Positions 35,961-49,741 of a DNA stretch of 64,000 nt are shown one piece after another. Numbering within the stretch: position 1 is the first letter of the stretch; every line of letters starts with the position of its first letter. Position numbers and translations under genes: made by a program. Below the pieces are notes generated by a model. It was not told where the DNA came from and did no database searches. It worked only from the letters and a program-made list of their open reading frames with translations. This DNA is from Liolophura sinensis (Eukaryota; Mollusca; Polyplacophora; Chitonida; Chitonidae), in contig NC_088295.1 of the NCBI RefSeq assembly GCF_032854445.1, positions 76,414,028 through 76,478,027 on the forward strand. Direction: 5' to 3'.

Positions 35961-38466
35961 ACTGTGATTAGTACATTTTGTTTACGTTAAATTTTACGTT
36001 AAGCTACCACATTCAAATCAAACAACGTTTGCTTATATCCACACACGGTACATATTTTTCTTCACACACGGAAATAATGAAAATACTTCTTTTCGCGTTG
36101 CATCATTGTAGGCAATTTGTGGATAAAATCCAACCAGATTAAATGGGTTGTAATGTAAATCTTGGTCCACTAAGAGGACACACTTTTCTGCGAGGCTGAG
36201 ATGGATGATAATTAGCAACAATCTGGCGCCATGTATCCGGTTACGAGAGGCAAGAGTCCAGCGGACCGCAGGAGTATGAAGTATGAAGGCATATCAAAGA
36301 CATGCGTAAAGAAAACATTTTCATTATTAAACCATGTGAAGAATTATACCTGCAATTGTAGAAGGAGCAATTCGTGACCTATTTTCACAAGAAAAATGTC
36401 GTCTGAAGTTATATCTTAATTGGTGGATGATCGACGCAAGTTGGAAATGTCACACGGAGAAAAGGACGATAATTAAAATGTGAACTGATCAGCTCGTACA
36501 GCCGACGGTGATGGCGTTTCCTGAAGCCTGACACATCTGCCAGCCCTTGCAGCAGTAATGATGTACACGTGAAAGAGTGAAATACTTGACTTTATATTGC
36601 GAAGAGGTCTATAAACACGAAACTGCCAACTGCGGTAACTTTTTCCTATAAGCCATGAAGATAAAGTCTGTCTGCGTTAGTGATATGTCAATCACGAGAT
36701 ACAAAAACAACAAATAGAAACAAGTAGTGGAAAATGTAACATTAAGTGCACCAGCTAAGCAACGCGATCTCAGTCGTAGAAATAAAATATTTTGATAGTT
36801 TCATGGGTGAAGGAAACCCAAGGGCTCGGGGAACATCACAAGCCTTTGAATGATAACGACTAACGGCATTTCCAATATTTCAAACAGAAATGCTCACCCA
36901 CGAAGCGAGCTCTTTGCATATATTACGTAGAGGGTTGAGAACGTCATGTACGAACAACTTAGCGGCTCTTCAAACCCTATCAACTGTTTATCGACACGAA
37001 GAACCAGAGAACAATGTAGCCAGCGTAATCAAAAAAAAAAAACCCTTTCCACAACAACAAAATAAACGAAATGAATAAATAATAACGGTATTACGTCGGC
37101 AAACGTTTCAAGTTTATACAAAGCAGAGGCACTTAGCATTATCTATAATTGAATCTAAATGTAAATGTCAAAACAAGACACCTTAATTCGTTTGTAAGAC
37201 TAATTTCCACTCAACCGTAACATGCAGTTCGGGAAAAAACACACATACATTTTAAAGGTTTGGAGAAATAAAATTTATATGAGAGGCAGACATCGGCGTT
37301 GAGTGACGCCTGAAGAATACAATCAATATACCATGCACGAAATCCAAACATTCCAGAACTTGTATCTTGGTGAACTGCCAATGGGTATCTATAAATCGGA
37401 TTTTTATTGCTGCTGTGTCGAAATATTACAAACATATTTTTATTTGCATTTATCATTGACCCTCGTCAAACATTAGACTATGAAAGTGAGGAAACACTAT
37501 CTCAGATATTAGATTTTCTTGACTATATCGGAGTGATTATACTTGTCTCGGACTAGTATAACTTATGATGATAATTAAAGTTCTGAAAAATGATACGCAA
37601 GGTTTACACATAGAAGAGAAAATGTGATGCATCAATTGGAATGATGTATTAACTATAAAGTTTATAAAATGCATACTATTCGTATGCTAAAGAATGTTAT
37701 GTCTTTCTGCAAAGCGGAAACGTGCGGACCATGACATGTCATATATAAGCATAGAAATACAGCCGTTTGACTTAAAATATAGCGATAGACATGGATTTAA
37801 GCGTTAAGTCTTAATTAATTAATTCATGGACTAGAGATAATCTTTGACGGCTAAAACTACTAAACTACATAAACTACTAAATCTCGTTCCAACTATCGTT
37901 CTTCTAGAGCTGTATGTGTTGGAGCTCAAAGCTGTTCCATAAATCTGTCAGTATATCTGCTATTTTGTCTAAGAGGAACCCAACTTTTCTTATTATTGAT
38001 GGTTGTACCGAGACGCTTGCGTCAAGCAGCGATAGTAAATAGCATCTGTGTTTTTCACAAAACTACGTCATTTGCCGTGCAGTTTCGAATTTTCCCCCGA
38101 GACAAAGGATGTAAAGGGTCAAAAGATGATGCCTTTCCACGATTAGCCTGGTCGATAGACTTTTTACTGCAGCTGGGATCGTTAAATCTATTTGATACGG
38201 ATAGAAATAGGTCTCTCGTATATTGATATTGCCTTCAGACTATGATAAATCTTCTGCCTTGGAAAGAAATTCTGAACGAGTCTTTTATGTTGGAGAGCGA
38301 AATCGAGAGATCTTGATACTTGGCGCTATATGTGGCACCAAAAGTTTTTATAACTTTGCTAATGAATCATTGTATGGATAGCTGTACAGAGAACAAAGTT
38401 TTACTGAGTGAAACTTTGTCTGAAGGTGATTTCGAGATTAGCACCAACTTTTTCTAGCATACTTAC
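35961..38466. other. No established gene; candidate intron of the 38.5-kb gene
   Basis: If the exon at 38467-38589 is real, this is its first intron or beyond. Stop-free minus-strand stretches at 36070-36215 (EKCVLLVDQDLHYNPFNLVG) and 37230-37415 look protein-like, but neither combines a convincing acceptor, donor and matching phase, so they are not called. Confidence 0.3.
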
Positions 38467-38589
38467 CCGACCTCCTCGACGTGTCAGTGGCCAGGCGTTG
38501 TTAAATTCAAAGTCATCATAGCGGGATTTCGCTGCATACACGTAGCCACACAATAACACAACAAGCGGGAGTGAGTAAGCCATATTCAT
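38467..38589 (-). CDS. First exon of a secreted protein (signal peptide)
   Basis: An ATG at 38587-38589, with a second in-frame ATG two codons on, opens MNMAYSLPLVVLLCGYVYA, a typical signal peptide with likely cleavage after VYA. The rest of the exon encodes AKSRYDDFEFNNAWPLTRRG followed by GR and meets a consensus donor GTAAGT in phase 0. A TATA box, an initiator and a CRE-like site lie just upstream at good spacing, which makes this the best-supported gene start in the window. The dibasic RR could be a processing site in a peptide precursor or simply a linker. Downstream exons on the minus strand are unproven and the product is unidentified. Confidence 0.55.
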
Positions 38590-38602
38590 TGTGATAAGAG
38601 TT

Positions 38603-38680
38603 AAGTGAGTTCCACCGTTAAAACTTCCAAAGTATATATTCCGCTGTTACTGTCCCCGAGGCTGTGAGACGATGACGTCT
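38603..38680 (-). promoter_or_regulatory. Core promoter for the 38.5-kb secreted-protein exon
   Basis: On the minus strand, TATATACT (38631-38638) stands about 32 bp before an initiator-like TCACTT (A at 38606). That would give a 5' UTR of about 17 bases before the ATG. TGACGTCT (38673-38680) resembles a cAMP-response element. Sequence to about 38880 is locally GC-richer than its surroundings, as expected near a promoter. Confidence 0.45.
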
Positions 38681-41600
38681 ACAGGTTGGCCAACAACTGT
38701 TCCGCAGCCCTCTCTATGCCAGAATACAACCAACGGAGTTCGCCGGCTCTCCCCTTGTATTAGTTGGTCCGCCCTTGCTAGACTGATTGTCTCCGATCTC
38801 TGGAACTCAGCACTCCGCTGTTCGCGCTGGCGACTCGTTTCATTGGGCGAGGCATTTATTCGCCGTAGACCCAATTAATTATTCAGAAAACGTGGGTAGT
38901 TGGCATGCGCTCTAGCGGGACTAATGTATAGCGATTGTATGATGATATATTCGGCAATCAGAAGTACGGGATAGGCCCACGGGCAAATGGCTTTTGGCTA
39001 AGCCCACTAACTTTCTATTGATTTTAGATCTTTACGTCAAGGGCCATATACTGGATATAAGACATAATCAAGACTTTTTATGGTGACTTGGATATTTCAT
39101 TTCAGATCTATCAGTGGACGAAAATAGCGCCCTGGGATTGTGCCTTGTGGGACAGCAGGCGGGGGTCATCTATCAGAGATGTGCATAGTAGTGACAGACA
39201 GTGCAACAAGGGTTTGGAGCAACACAACTCCTTGAAATTACCACATGACTTCAGTGTTATTCATGCAAAAGTAATACAATAAACCAAGACCTCGCTGTTG
39301 AAATCGGGTTGCAAGGATTTGTCGATTTTTTCCTGTTGAATTCACCGGTTAAATGAATGATAGATACCTCCAGGGCTGTACGCGGAAGCTGCACGATATG
39401 ATGGGGTAGACCATGCTTCCAAACGGATTGGCCTCGTGCCAAAATAGTGATCCAACAAGTAGAAAGGTTAGAGAAGTCATTCTCCTGAGCTTGCTTGGCT
39501 AAAGACCTGACATAACACTACAAAGCCAACGCTGAAGGGCGAAGTATTCCACCAAATCAAACGTACCATATTGACACTAATGTGACTTGTATTTTGTAAG
39601 ATAACACAGAAATTTTAATCAACAATACCTTGGTATGTAAAGACAGATAGGCATTTTTTCACAAATCATGGGTAAAGACAGACATATTTGGTATTCACAA
39701 AGTCTGGGCGTCGATTGTCTAATAGAGGTTAATTGTCCACAGATGTTTATCAGAGCATACTATAAATCACATCTGTGTGAATATCATTATGTTGTATCTA
39801 TCTCTGGGTCTTGGACCGTTGACCTGGAAGTGGACAAGAACTTGGCAAATGAGCTCTCCATAACTTTACCTCTTCGCGATCAATGGACACAGTGCCACGA
39901 GAGGACAGCTTCTTTGAACAATAGACGATAGAGCTATTACGGGGATTTCGCCAATAGACATTGATTTTGTCCATTAATAATTCACATTTATGACCTTCAA
40001 TTAGTGACCATCTTTGAAGTAAATACAGGCGTTGCGAAAAATGTCCTTTAATCAATATAGTCATTGATTATCTTTGCTGTTTAAAATCTTAGATCGAAAT
40101 CTTTTTGATAGATCCAGTGGAAGAGCCATCACTATGGCGTAGAACACCATGTAGATCGCAAATGTAATGGAGCTGGTAGGGCAATTGTCCGCCATGCGAT
40201 CACCATCAAAGCTTCTAGTCTACAATGCATTGTATCTATTGATCTATTGAAGACGTGAAGCTGTAAAGACAACATGCTTATGGAGCACATGACCTTCTCA
40301 TTTTTATCGCTCTATTTTCGCATGATAACTCATGATTTGGTTGGACTATACCTACAGAATACATAACTGATAATGGAACAGCTAATATGGTCTGGTCACC
40401 TAAGTCATCGAATTCGCTAAAGTTAACCCCTAGTCGCAGTCTATAAAATTGTTTGTTCAATACCTCTCTTCTCCTGCTAAATTACTTCACCCAAAACACA
40501 TCATGGGAGTGAGTAATGGATTCGTCTTACTCGTGTGAACCACGCTGTGGATGTATGTTTTATCTATGGAGGACATATGTTGGTATTAGCACTAGTTCAG
40601 GCTGATAGTATCTGAAGCTATGAATTTTTCATAAAAGCATCAAAAACTAAACCATTGTATTTCTTCTTATCAAGTTACCAGACGCCACACAATTAGCGCT
40701 TTCGGAAGCGCACTATGTTTATCATGACAAACCTCAAGCAATTCTTATTCACTTAGGTAGAAAATTGATTTCCGATTCATCAAAGCTACTTGTTCTAACG
40801 TGGGGGGATTTTTGCTTATGGTGCTTAATGTTACAAGCACTCTCTGTCACTCTGACGTCAGGATGGCAGAGGGTAGTGAGGATAATTGTAAAGTGGCGTG
40901 TACTGGCCGGTTAAGAAGGGATTAAGTGTAGATAGAGGACGCGCTGATCCTTCCTGATGTGGACACGGTCATTCTTCACACCTCAAAGGTGAAAATGAAA
41001 CGTCATACAACGGTCATTTAAACCGTGACTACATGCATACATCACATTTTAATATGTCACAGGGTTATCTGTTATTTTGATGTAGTATATTAAAACCATC
41101 GGATATCTGTGGGTGCTTGGTGGATGCAAACCATGGACTACAATAGCAAGTTCTCCAACATGTACTTGTAAGTGGATGATACAAAACACCGTTTACTAGC
41201 ATTCTACTTCGGTATACGTTTACCCAGGATGATTCCTGTTCTCTGAGACAACTGGCCTTATTAATGTATAAAATGATAACATCTACATAGGAATCCAGTA
41301 TGGGTCTCATTCAGATGATAAAATCAAGCCGCACTTCGAATCAATCTACGGATAATTGTCTTTATTCTAATATATTGTTAGTTTCTCAGAACAATACAGG
41401 TTAATTGCTAGCAAAGCGGATACTGCAAACAGATGGTCCAGGATACACAATGTGTGGCAGTACAGTATATCGGAAATTAGACACGGACAACACATGCTGG
41501 ATCGTCCACAAACAATGTCGAAGTACCCTTAACATGTGACATTAGTGGGCTATATCTCTCAGGTTTACAATGGCTTGTATCCAACATGCCATGAACAATA

Positions 41601-44600
41601 AGCTCTAACAAGGGACTACAGGATTTAATGGCGATTGTGATCGACATCATCAATTGCTGATCCATATACTTGGGTTTTGGAAATAAAATTCTTCAGAATA
41701 AACCGCTGGAACGGTATTTTTTATATATAAAACAAAATGATAAGGGATATACTCATCTCTGCAGCATGTTGGACATGGACTCTTGTTTGGTAAATTATTT
41801 AATTTAATGTGACAGCAAATTCCTTCTTCAAATTTACACATTCAGGAAGGGCCTTATTAAGCAATAGCAATTTATATCCTCAGTGGTTTGTAGATTAATA
41901 ATGTGTTACAAAATTATAAAATTGTTATCGTGTTAAACAAGATGGGTATTTTATTTGACAATTTATGAGCTTTACTGAACAGAAATAAACAATTAAGACT
42001 TATAGTAGAGTTGAATCGGCTACGTTTAACCTTTATACGTAAGGGCATATTCACAGGAGTTGTGTTTACGAATTGAAGAAAAACTCACAGATTTTTATCT
42101 TCAAAGGAGGTTGCCATTTCCACGGCTATATTCATACATTTCTAGTTTACTGAAATATTAATAAAAAAAACCCAACTGTTCCCTGCGATACAGGTTCTGA
42201 AAAATCTATCTTCTTGGAGGCAAAGTGTACAAGGGTACGATGGGATTTTTCGTTTGTAAATCATACACATATATGCCATAAAACATCGTCGTAGGGCGTT
42301 ACGGTCGCTCAGAAAACCCAGGATTTCAAGTCAGAATACGGTCGACTTAATTTTTCATCCAAACTGTTACTCTTTGTTGTCAGTATTCGCGTGTCTATGA
42401 GTAGAGACCTACGCAAGCTGCAATAGTAAAATCGCTATAGTGTTTGCACGGATGCTGGAAATGGAAGCTGTGCGTGAAGGTATGTCTTGTCAATTTCCCC
42501 TAGACGAGTGTGCGAGGAAGTTTTTCAATCGGATCAGTTAATGAAATAGCCTACCAGCGTAAACATGACAAGTTGTAGAATAGTATCAATCATGTTCACG
42601 CACTCATAAAAGACATGTGAAAAGAGATCACGCCTGTTGAAATAATACGAACAGGCGACAAGTAGTCCCGGGAAATAGATAGACTACAGTATAATACATT
42701 GAAACAGTCTTAATGTAATATTAGGTAAGATAAAGAAATACTGAACTGTAATTTGTTAAAATAGTGGATTTCCCCCACAAAAGACACCATTTAATTCATA
42801 CTAAACGCAATTATTCTGTCACAATAAGAAAACGCATATAGTTCTCATGAATGAGTACGATGGAAGATATGAATATACTAAAATGTACATGTAGACCATT
42901 GTTTATTTATTTCAGTACAGCACTTGAATTGTGTTTATCTGTCATGTTTACCCGGACGCGGAAACATTGAAAATTGTGACGTTGGACTTTTTGTCGGATG
43001 CCTATCATTGGACCGTCTTCCAGTAAATAGAATGGATTGTTGTCAGATTAAAACATCTAGTACAAATTGATTGACTGACAATACATCTGAACTGCCGCAG
43101 TTAAGAGTTTGAAGACTGCATGTATGTTCTCTTAACACTGGTAATTCAGCCCTCTGATTGTGAGACAAGGTACTGCTGGTCTAATGCTAGACTGTGTGAA
43201 CCACACTGTTTCAGGACAACATGACTACGCACGATGAATTCTGGTTTGGATGTTCAACAATCCTATCCATGCTCACAACATTACATTGTATTACAGATGT
43301 GACACATTTTATATTGTTGAGCCTTTACGGAGACATGGCATTGTCACACCATAGACATACCAGAACGAATCTATTACAATGGGGTATTGTTACCCAGAGT
43401 GAATTGATTCAGGCGATGCCTAGTACGACATACGGCATTCGACGTATTCTTGTTAAATGTGCAGATTTTATCTGCTTTAAAGAAAAGTGTCACACATTTT
43501 TCAACAGTTTGACAGCTTCGCTGGCGATGCCGTCATTCAATATTTAAAGACGATTGGGCTATATCATAAGATAAATAATCCTTTCAATTATTCAAATATT
43601 CTTTACAGAAGACCTTGTCTTTTTATGTTGAATTTTGTATCATGCCATTTAAGTACAGAAAACTACAGAATCCCGGTTGTTCTTACCACAATTTGGCTAA
43701 ACAAAATTACCTGCGGAGTTTTAAATTATAATGATCGATTTGTTCCTATATTCATTTTAACCTTTCACTAACTTTCCCCTGCAGTCACGTGTTGATGGTT
43801 GTACAGTTATTACTCGAGATGTTTGGTCATGGGGATCAACACAGTGGAACACACATTCCACGTTCCACGATTATCTCTATTACAGGCAAACTAATATCAA
43901 ACATGCAATGGCTTTAGTTTCAGCTAGTGCTGATATTTATGTCTGACATCATGCACGTAGAAAAAACTAGTAGTTAACAGTATAATGCCTGTCAGTTTGC
44001 AGCACCATTTATGTTTGTATCCTTCAACTCAGTAAGACTTTTTTGAGTAATTCTTAAATTTACATTCACCACATTCTATTGGTTAGCTGCAACATCAGAT
44101 TAAGAAAACGTTAAACGTAAAATCGCTGGTGATTCAATTACCAGTACACCAGAGGGGAAATTTTGGATTTTTTTTTGCTTACTGCGTTGCGTGGTCTTTT
44201 CTTTGGTCGTTTTGTCTTGTGTTGGTTGAAGATCACTCGGCTTCCAGCAATATGTCGTGCATGTCAGTAACTTGCTTAACGTAGGTGCTTTACTCCGACT
44301 TCCTCCATCCATAAAATTAGTGTATAAGTCAATTAATTAAAACCACACATTTAAATGTGCATACAGCCCGGGAAATTTTAGCACAAAGTATAACAATTAG
44401 AACAGGTAATTATGGCAGTGATTATGGTAGTGCCCTCAGTATACGTTCATGTGACTGAATGTGGCTTAAGAAACGAATACCCACTGAGTCAATTTGTGTT
44501 TTGATCCAGTAACGTGTACTACGCATCGGTTTCACTACGCTATACAACGCTTCAACAGCGTATTTTTTACACTACATGCAAAAGCAACGCTTACAGGTGC

Positions 44601-44871
44601 TTGAACTACGCAACGCTTAGACCTCGGAACGCAATTAGCGCCTGTAGTAGGCAACACTGTTTGCGATATCGTCAGCGGATTGTGACCATGTCATGTGCGC
44701 ATGATCAGATCGTGAGAGGGACACGTGTTGTTTATACTTTTCATGTTTATGTCGCCATACAATGTGTCAGTCGAAAGGCAAAGAATAAACTGTACACGCA
44801 GATTTCTACAACTGGTTTAATGTCACGCACTTATAAATATACAGAGCATCTACTCCATAGTGAATGGATAT

Positions 44872-44937
44872 GTGAACATCAACTGATATGTGTGTAAACA
44901 TTAACTGATATGTGTGTAAACATCTTCTGATATGTAG
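44872..44937 (+). repeat. 22-bp tandem repeat, three copies
   Basis: gtgaacatcaactgatatgt and two following gtgtaaacat units ending in ctgatatgt form three direct copies. Confidence 0.8.
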
Positions 44938-45429
44938 ACAGATTCCGTAATCGATTTATCCAGGGTTCCTAAATCTGGTGAAGTTATCGGTCACAATGAA
45001 TTTTTCAACAGAAGCAGAATTATTTTGTAAAGACAATTACAATTTAACAGTTCCTTGTTGAATGAACTGAATGATTATGTTATAGACATTACAATGTATG
45101 TTGTAACAGAACTTTAGAAAATTGCTCTGAGACAACGACTGTTGTCGTCAATGTCAAGTTTGCTTGCTTCATAAGATGAGGACGGAAAAACATGATTTAG
45201 GCTGGGTGTAATATACATTTTTCTTGCAATAAAAAAACATAGCATAATGTTAAGCCTATTAAACAGAATCGAACTGTATTTTGTAGAAATACAAAACCTA
45301 ACTTATTGTTATTGGTATTTGTTAAAGTGTTGAATGCGAGTTTTACGTGGTAGTGAATACTTTTGCACTCATAAGACGGGTTAAGAAAGTCGGAGGTCCT
45401 TTCGGCAGGTACGTAGCCTTTTAAATTAA

Positions 45430-45544
45430 AGCCACATCGAGATCTGGATTCGAACCTGTGTGTTACAGGCCAAAGCGATGACTTACATGTAAAGCGATGA
45501 CTTACATGTAATCAATGAGCCGGTGAGGAGCCCCCCCCCCCCCA
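45430..45544 (-). repeat. tRNA-like SINE fragment with 19-bp duplication and poly(C)
   Basis: On the minus strand, ggctcctcaccggctcattg suggests an A box and acaggttcgaatccag a B box, about 70 bp apart because aaagcgatgacttacatgt is duplicated (45472-45509) between them. No cloverleaf forms, so it is not a functional tRNA. A run of 14 C follows on the plus strand. Confidence 0.45.
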
Positions 45545-46179
45545 TCACATTGTTTAAGATTAATGTATGGCTATTTTTTTAGACAAGAACATTCCAGGAT
45601 GACAATAACACAATACTCTTTTATAGTATTCTGTATTTGATGATATTTTGTCAAGGTCGGACGCTTTCGGGAATCAAAACATTCCATCGTCCATATGCCA
45701 GTGGTTGGCTTCACTGATTCAGTTATAACAAATGCCTTGCTTTGATTAAGATATTTTGCGTTTGACACCAAGAGAAGAAACTGTTGACATGCTGGGTCCT
45801 GAGCAGTCGGTCGTGTTTGACATTTGAAGCAAAACACTTCGCCTTACAAAGAAAGGCTAACCCTTAGGCATAGAGAGAATGAAGTGTTGAAGATTGAGAG
45901 GGCGAGGGTTGTCTTCTCAACGAAGCTTAACTTGGCAGATGATCAATTATAAACACCACGGTCGTGGGCTAACAATGCAGGCCAGATAAAAAGATATAAA
46001 TTGTGCCTGTGCTCTGTAATAAAATTTATTTTCAACTGGTGACTGTTTTTTGCAATTTTGGTCCGGAATTTATCAGCTGCAGCAAGAGTTAAATTTTGGA
46101 TCCAGAGTCATATTTCTGTTGAAAATCAGTTTGGTGAACTTGTGTGCGCGCATGGCTCAAGACTCATCTGTGGATCACT

Positions 46180-46350
46180 ATGATCGGCGATATAAACATC
46201 ACGAATCTGTTAGTCGAAACAGCCATTCGTATATTAGCCATCAACTCACGTGGACGTCACTGTTCAATAATTGTAAGGTCAATTCCTAAAACGACGTTTA
46301 ACACTAACCACCAAAGAGCTAAAAGTATAGGCGGTCGTCAAAGAGAACTT
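46180..46350 (-). repeat. Relic of the Naiad 3' tail
   Basis: ccattcgtatattagcc, gtggacgtcac, aattgtaaggtc and aaaacgacgtttaacactaa follow the same order as 29480-29560 and 7150-7230. Only the tail is present. Confidence 0.45.
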
Positions 46351-47164
46351 CTAGAGTACGGTAGACAAAATATCAAATAAACAGATACAATAATATCATG
46401 AAATGTAAATTTAACCTGGTGTTAGTTTGAAGCACGTTTACAAGGCATGCGCATACTTAAAAACTTCCTATCTTAAGGCCGTAACTAAACATACACACTC
46501 TGATTTTGAGAATCCTTTTGGAGAGTGATGCCTTGATTGAATAAGACACTGATGGAACCTTTTCCTTAAATTCGGAAGCATAACTTCAAGAACGTATTAT
46601 TTATGGCATCGCCCAATCGATATCTTATGAATAAATAACGATACTAGGCTTAATATGTGTTTCACAAAGCTGCACTATTGCAGCTGCTGTTCACGATATT
46701 GCGTAAAGATGTTTCAAGTAAATAAAAAATAAAAACGAAAACGCAACAGTCACATGAAGTCTGTTCTTCATGAGATAGTCCCAAGAAATATGACATATTG
46801 AAAGGAATCTTTCAAGATATTCATCTGCCGCGCGCACTGTCCCCGATGGCTAAATTACACTTTAAATACATTGCGGAATTGATCTATTATTAATGTCATT
46901 GCGAGCCAATTGATTCATAGTCAGTTTATGTGTGTTAATCCTTCACAAGGCAAGAAACGTTTGTAACTTTATTAGAATCAGGATTTTCGCGTGCAAAAAT
47001 CTACTAAGTCTTATTGGTTTACCCACACTTTTAGAATTTGTAGAATGCTCACACTTTCACTGCGTCATCCAGGACTTAAATTTTTAAAATAAAAAACAAT
47101 GGTAATTTACGCTAAAGGCGATTGAGATAAGACATTTGCGTGACACTTGTGGGAGCTGTGCTGA

Positions 47165-47535
47165 GCGTGACCGCGATAGGCCAACTCCATGCCTAAGCTT
47201 CTTAATGAGTGCTGGAAATGATATGTCTCCGTCAGCTTCGCACCAGGGACCCTGATGACCGTGATAGGCATATATAAGTTCAAAGGGTAAGACTCTGATG
47301 GTGTGCTTGCTTTGCTTGATCTAAGTCAACTTTACTCGTACTAGGGAGAAACGTATAATAACCGTGATAGGCCTCTATCTGTCCAATTCGATGACACAAC
47401 TGCTCGCCAGAGACCGTACTAACGCAAAATGTAAGCTAATCGTGACAAACATATGTCATCTTCGCTCATGTGAACTTGAGGAGATACCATGTTTTCAAAT
47501 CCGATTCCTATCGAGACACTTATGGTTATACCTGA
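47165..47535 (+). repeat. Degenerate left margin of the satellite region
   Basis: gaccgcgataggcc (47169), gaccgtgataggca (47259), aaccgtgataggcc (47360) and aatcgtgacaaaca (47439) recur at roughly 80-100-bp spacing, close to the satellite period. They look like eroded repeat units before the homogeneous array. Confidence 0.4.
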
Positions 47536-48175
47536 GAACATTATTATAGGGTGTCTGATGTCCCAAATACGTCAATTCCGACTCCAAAACACTACTGGTG
47601 AGACGCGTTAATACATCAATTCCCGAACCCGAGACCATACATATAGGATGTCTGATGTCCCGGATAAGTCATCTCCTACTCCTAAACACCACTGGTAAGA
47701 CACGTTAATACATCAATTTCCGAACCCGAGACCATACATATAGGATGTCTGATGTCCCGGATAAGTCATCTCCTACTCCTAAACACCACTGGTGAGACAC
47801 GTTAATACATCAATTTCCGAACCCGAGACCATACATATAGGATGTCTGATGTCCCGGATAAGTCATCTCCTACTCCTAAACACTACTGGTGAGACACGTT
47901 AATACATCAATTTCCGAACCCGAGACCATACATATAGGATGTCTGATGTCCCGGATAAGTCATCTCTCACTCCTAAACAGTACTGGTGAGACACGTTAAT
48001 ACATCAATTCCCGAACCCGAGACCATACATATAGGATGTCTGATGTCCCTGATAAGTCATCTCCTACTCCTAAACACCACTGGTGAGACACGTTAATACA
48101 TCAATTTCCGAACCCGAGACCATACATATAGGATGTCTGATGTCCCGGATAAGTCATCTCCTACTCCTAAACACT

Positions 48176-49741
48176 ACTGGTGATACAGTTTAATACATCA
48201 ATTTCAGAACAGAGGCCATATATATAGGATGTCTGATGTCCCGTATAAGTCATCTCTCCCTCCTAAACACTACTGGTGAGACACGTTAATACATCAATTC
48301 CCGAACCCGAGACCATACATATAGGATGTCTGATGTCCCGGATAAGTCATCTCTCACTCCTAAACAGTACTGGTGAGACACGTTAATACATCAATTTCCG
48401 AACCCGAGGCCATACATATAGGATGTCTGATGTCCCGAATACGTCAATTCCGACTCCAAAACAGTACTGGTGAGACACGTTAATACATCAATTTCCGAAC
48501 CCGAGGCCATACATATAGGATGTCTGATGTCCCGAATACGTTTATTCGGGTTCCCGAACCCGAGGCCATACATATAGGATGTCTGATGTCCCGGATAAGT
48601 CAACTCCAACTTCAAAACACCACTGGTGGGACACGTTAATACATCAATTCTTGAACATGATACCATACTTATAGGACGTTTGATGTCGCAGAGGCGTCAG
48701 TGGCAAGTCTAAATTAAGAAGTCGAATCACCTCGAATGTACCTCTGCAACCACGCATAATTACACATTTTCCTGAACGAAAATGTCTGATGTCCCTAATA
48801 CGTCAATTCTGACTCCAAAACACTACTGGTGAGACACGTTAATACATCAATTCCCGAACCTGAGACCATACATATAGGATGTCTGATGTCCCGGATAAGT
48901 CATCTCCTACTCCAAAGCACTACTGGTGAGACACGTTAATACATCAATTTCCGAACCCGAGGCCATACACATAGGATGTCTGATGTCCCGAATACGTCCA
49001 TTCCGACTCCTAAACAGTACTGGTGAGACACGTTAATACCTCAATCCCAGAACCCGAGGCCATACATATAGGATGTCTAATGACCCGAATACGTCAATTC
49101 TGACTCCAAAACACTACTGGTGAGACACGTTAATGCATCATTTTTCAGAACCTGGGACAATGCATATAGGATGTCTGATGTCCCGAATACGTTTATTCTG
49201 ACTCAAAAACACTACTTGTGGGAAACTTTAATACCTAAATTCCCAAACCCGAGGCCATACATATAGGATATCTGATGTCCCGAATACGTCAATTTTGACT
49301 CCAAAACACTACTGGTGAGACACGTTAATACATCAAATCTCAAACCCGAGACCATACATATAGGACGTTTGATGTCAATTCCCGAACCCGAGGCCATACA
49401 TATAGGATGTCTAATGACCCGAATACGTCAATTCTGACTCCAAAACACTACTGGTGAGACGCGTTAATACATAAATTCCCGAACCCGAGACCATACATGT
49501 AGGATGCCTGATGTCCCGAATACGTCAATTCCGACTCCAAAACACTACTGGTGAGACACGTTAATACATCAATTCCTGAATCCGAGGCCATACATATAGG
49601 ATATCTGATGTCCCGAATACGTGAATTTTGACTCCAAAACACTGCTGGTGAGACACGTTAATACATCAATTCCCGAACCCGATACCATACATACAGGATG
49701 TCTGATGTCCCGGATAAGTCATCTCCTACTCCAAAACACCA
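48176..49741 (+). repeat. 1566-bp higher-order repeat, copy 1
   Basis: This block and 49742-51307 are adjacent near-identical duplicates, diagnosed by the rare variant actggtgatacagtttaata at both starts, an inserted edge sequence (48675 and 50241) and several shared odd monomers at a constant offset of 1565-1566 bp. Only scattered substitutions separate them, so the duplication is recent. Confidence 0.9.
48675..48772 (+). repeat. Array-edge sequence inside the array, copy 1
   Basis: gacgtttgatgtcgcagagg through acgcataattacacattttc interrupts the monomer pattern. The same sequence occurs at 50241-50338 and at the right end of the array (52976-53073). Confidence 0.9.

Larger units (their letters stand above)
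38881..46170. other. No gene recognised
   Basis: AT-rich sequence. Open frames of up to 127 codons (44514-44897 plus) show no domain, signal peptide or paired splice sites. The only structures are a 22-bp triplication (44872-44937) and a tRNA-like SINE fragment (45430-45530). Confidence 0.45.

Noticed and set aside
45430-45530. tRNA gene on the minus strand
   Set aside because: A and B box-like motifs exist but are pushed apart by a 19-bp duplication, and no cloverleaf or acceptor stem pairing forms.
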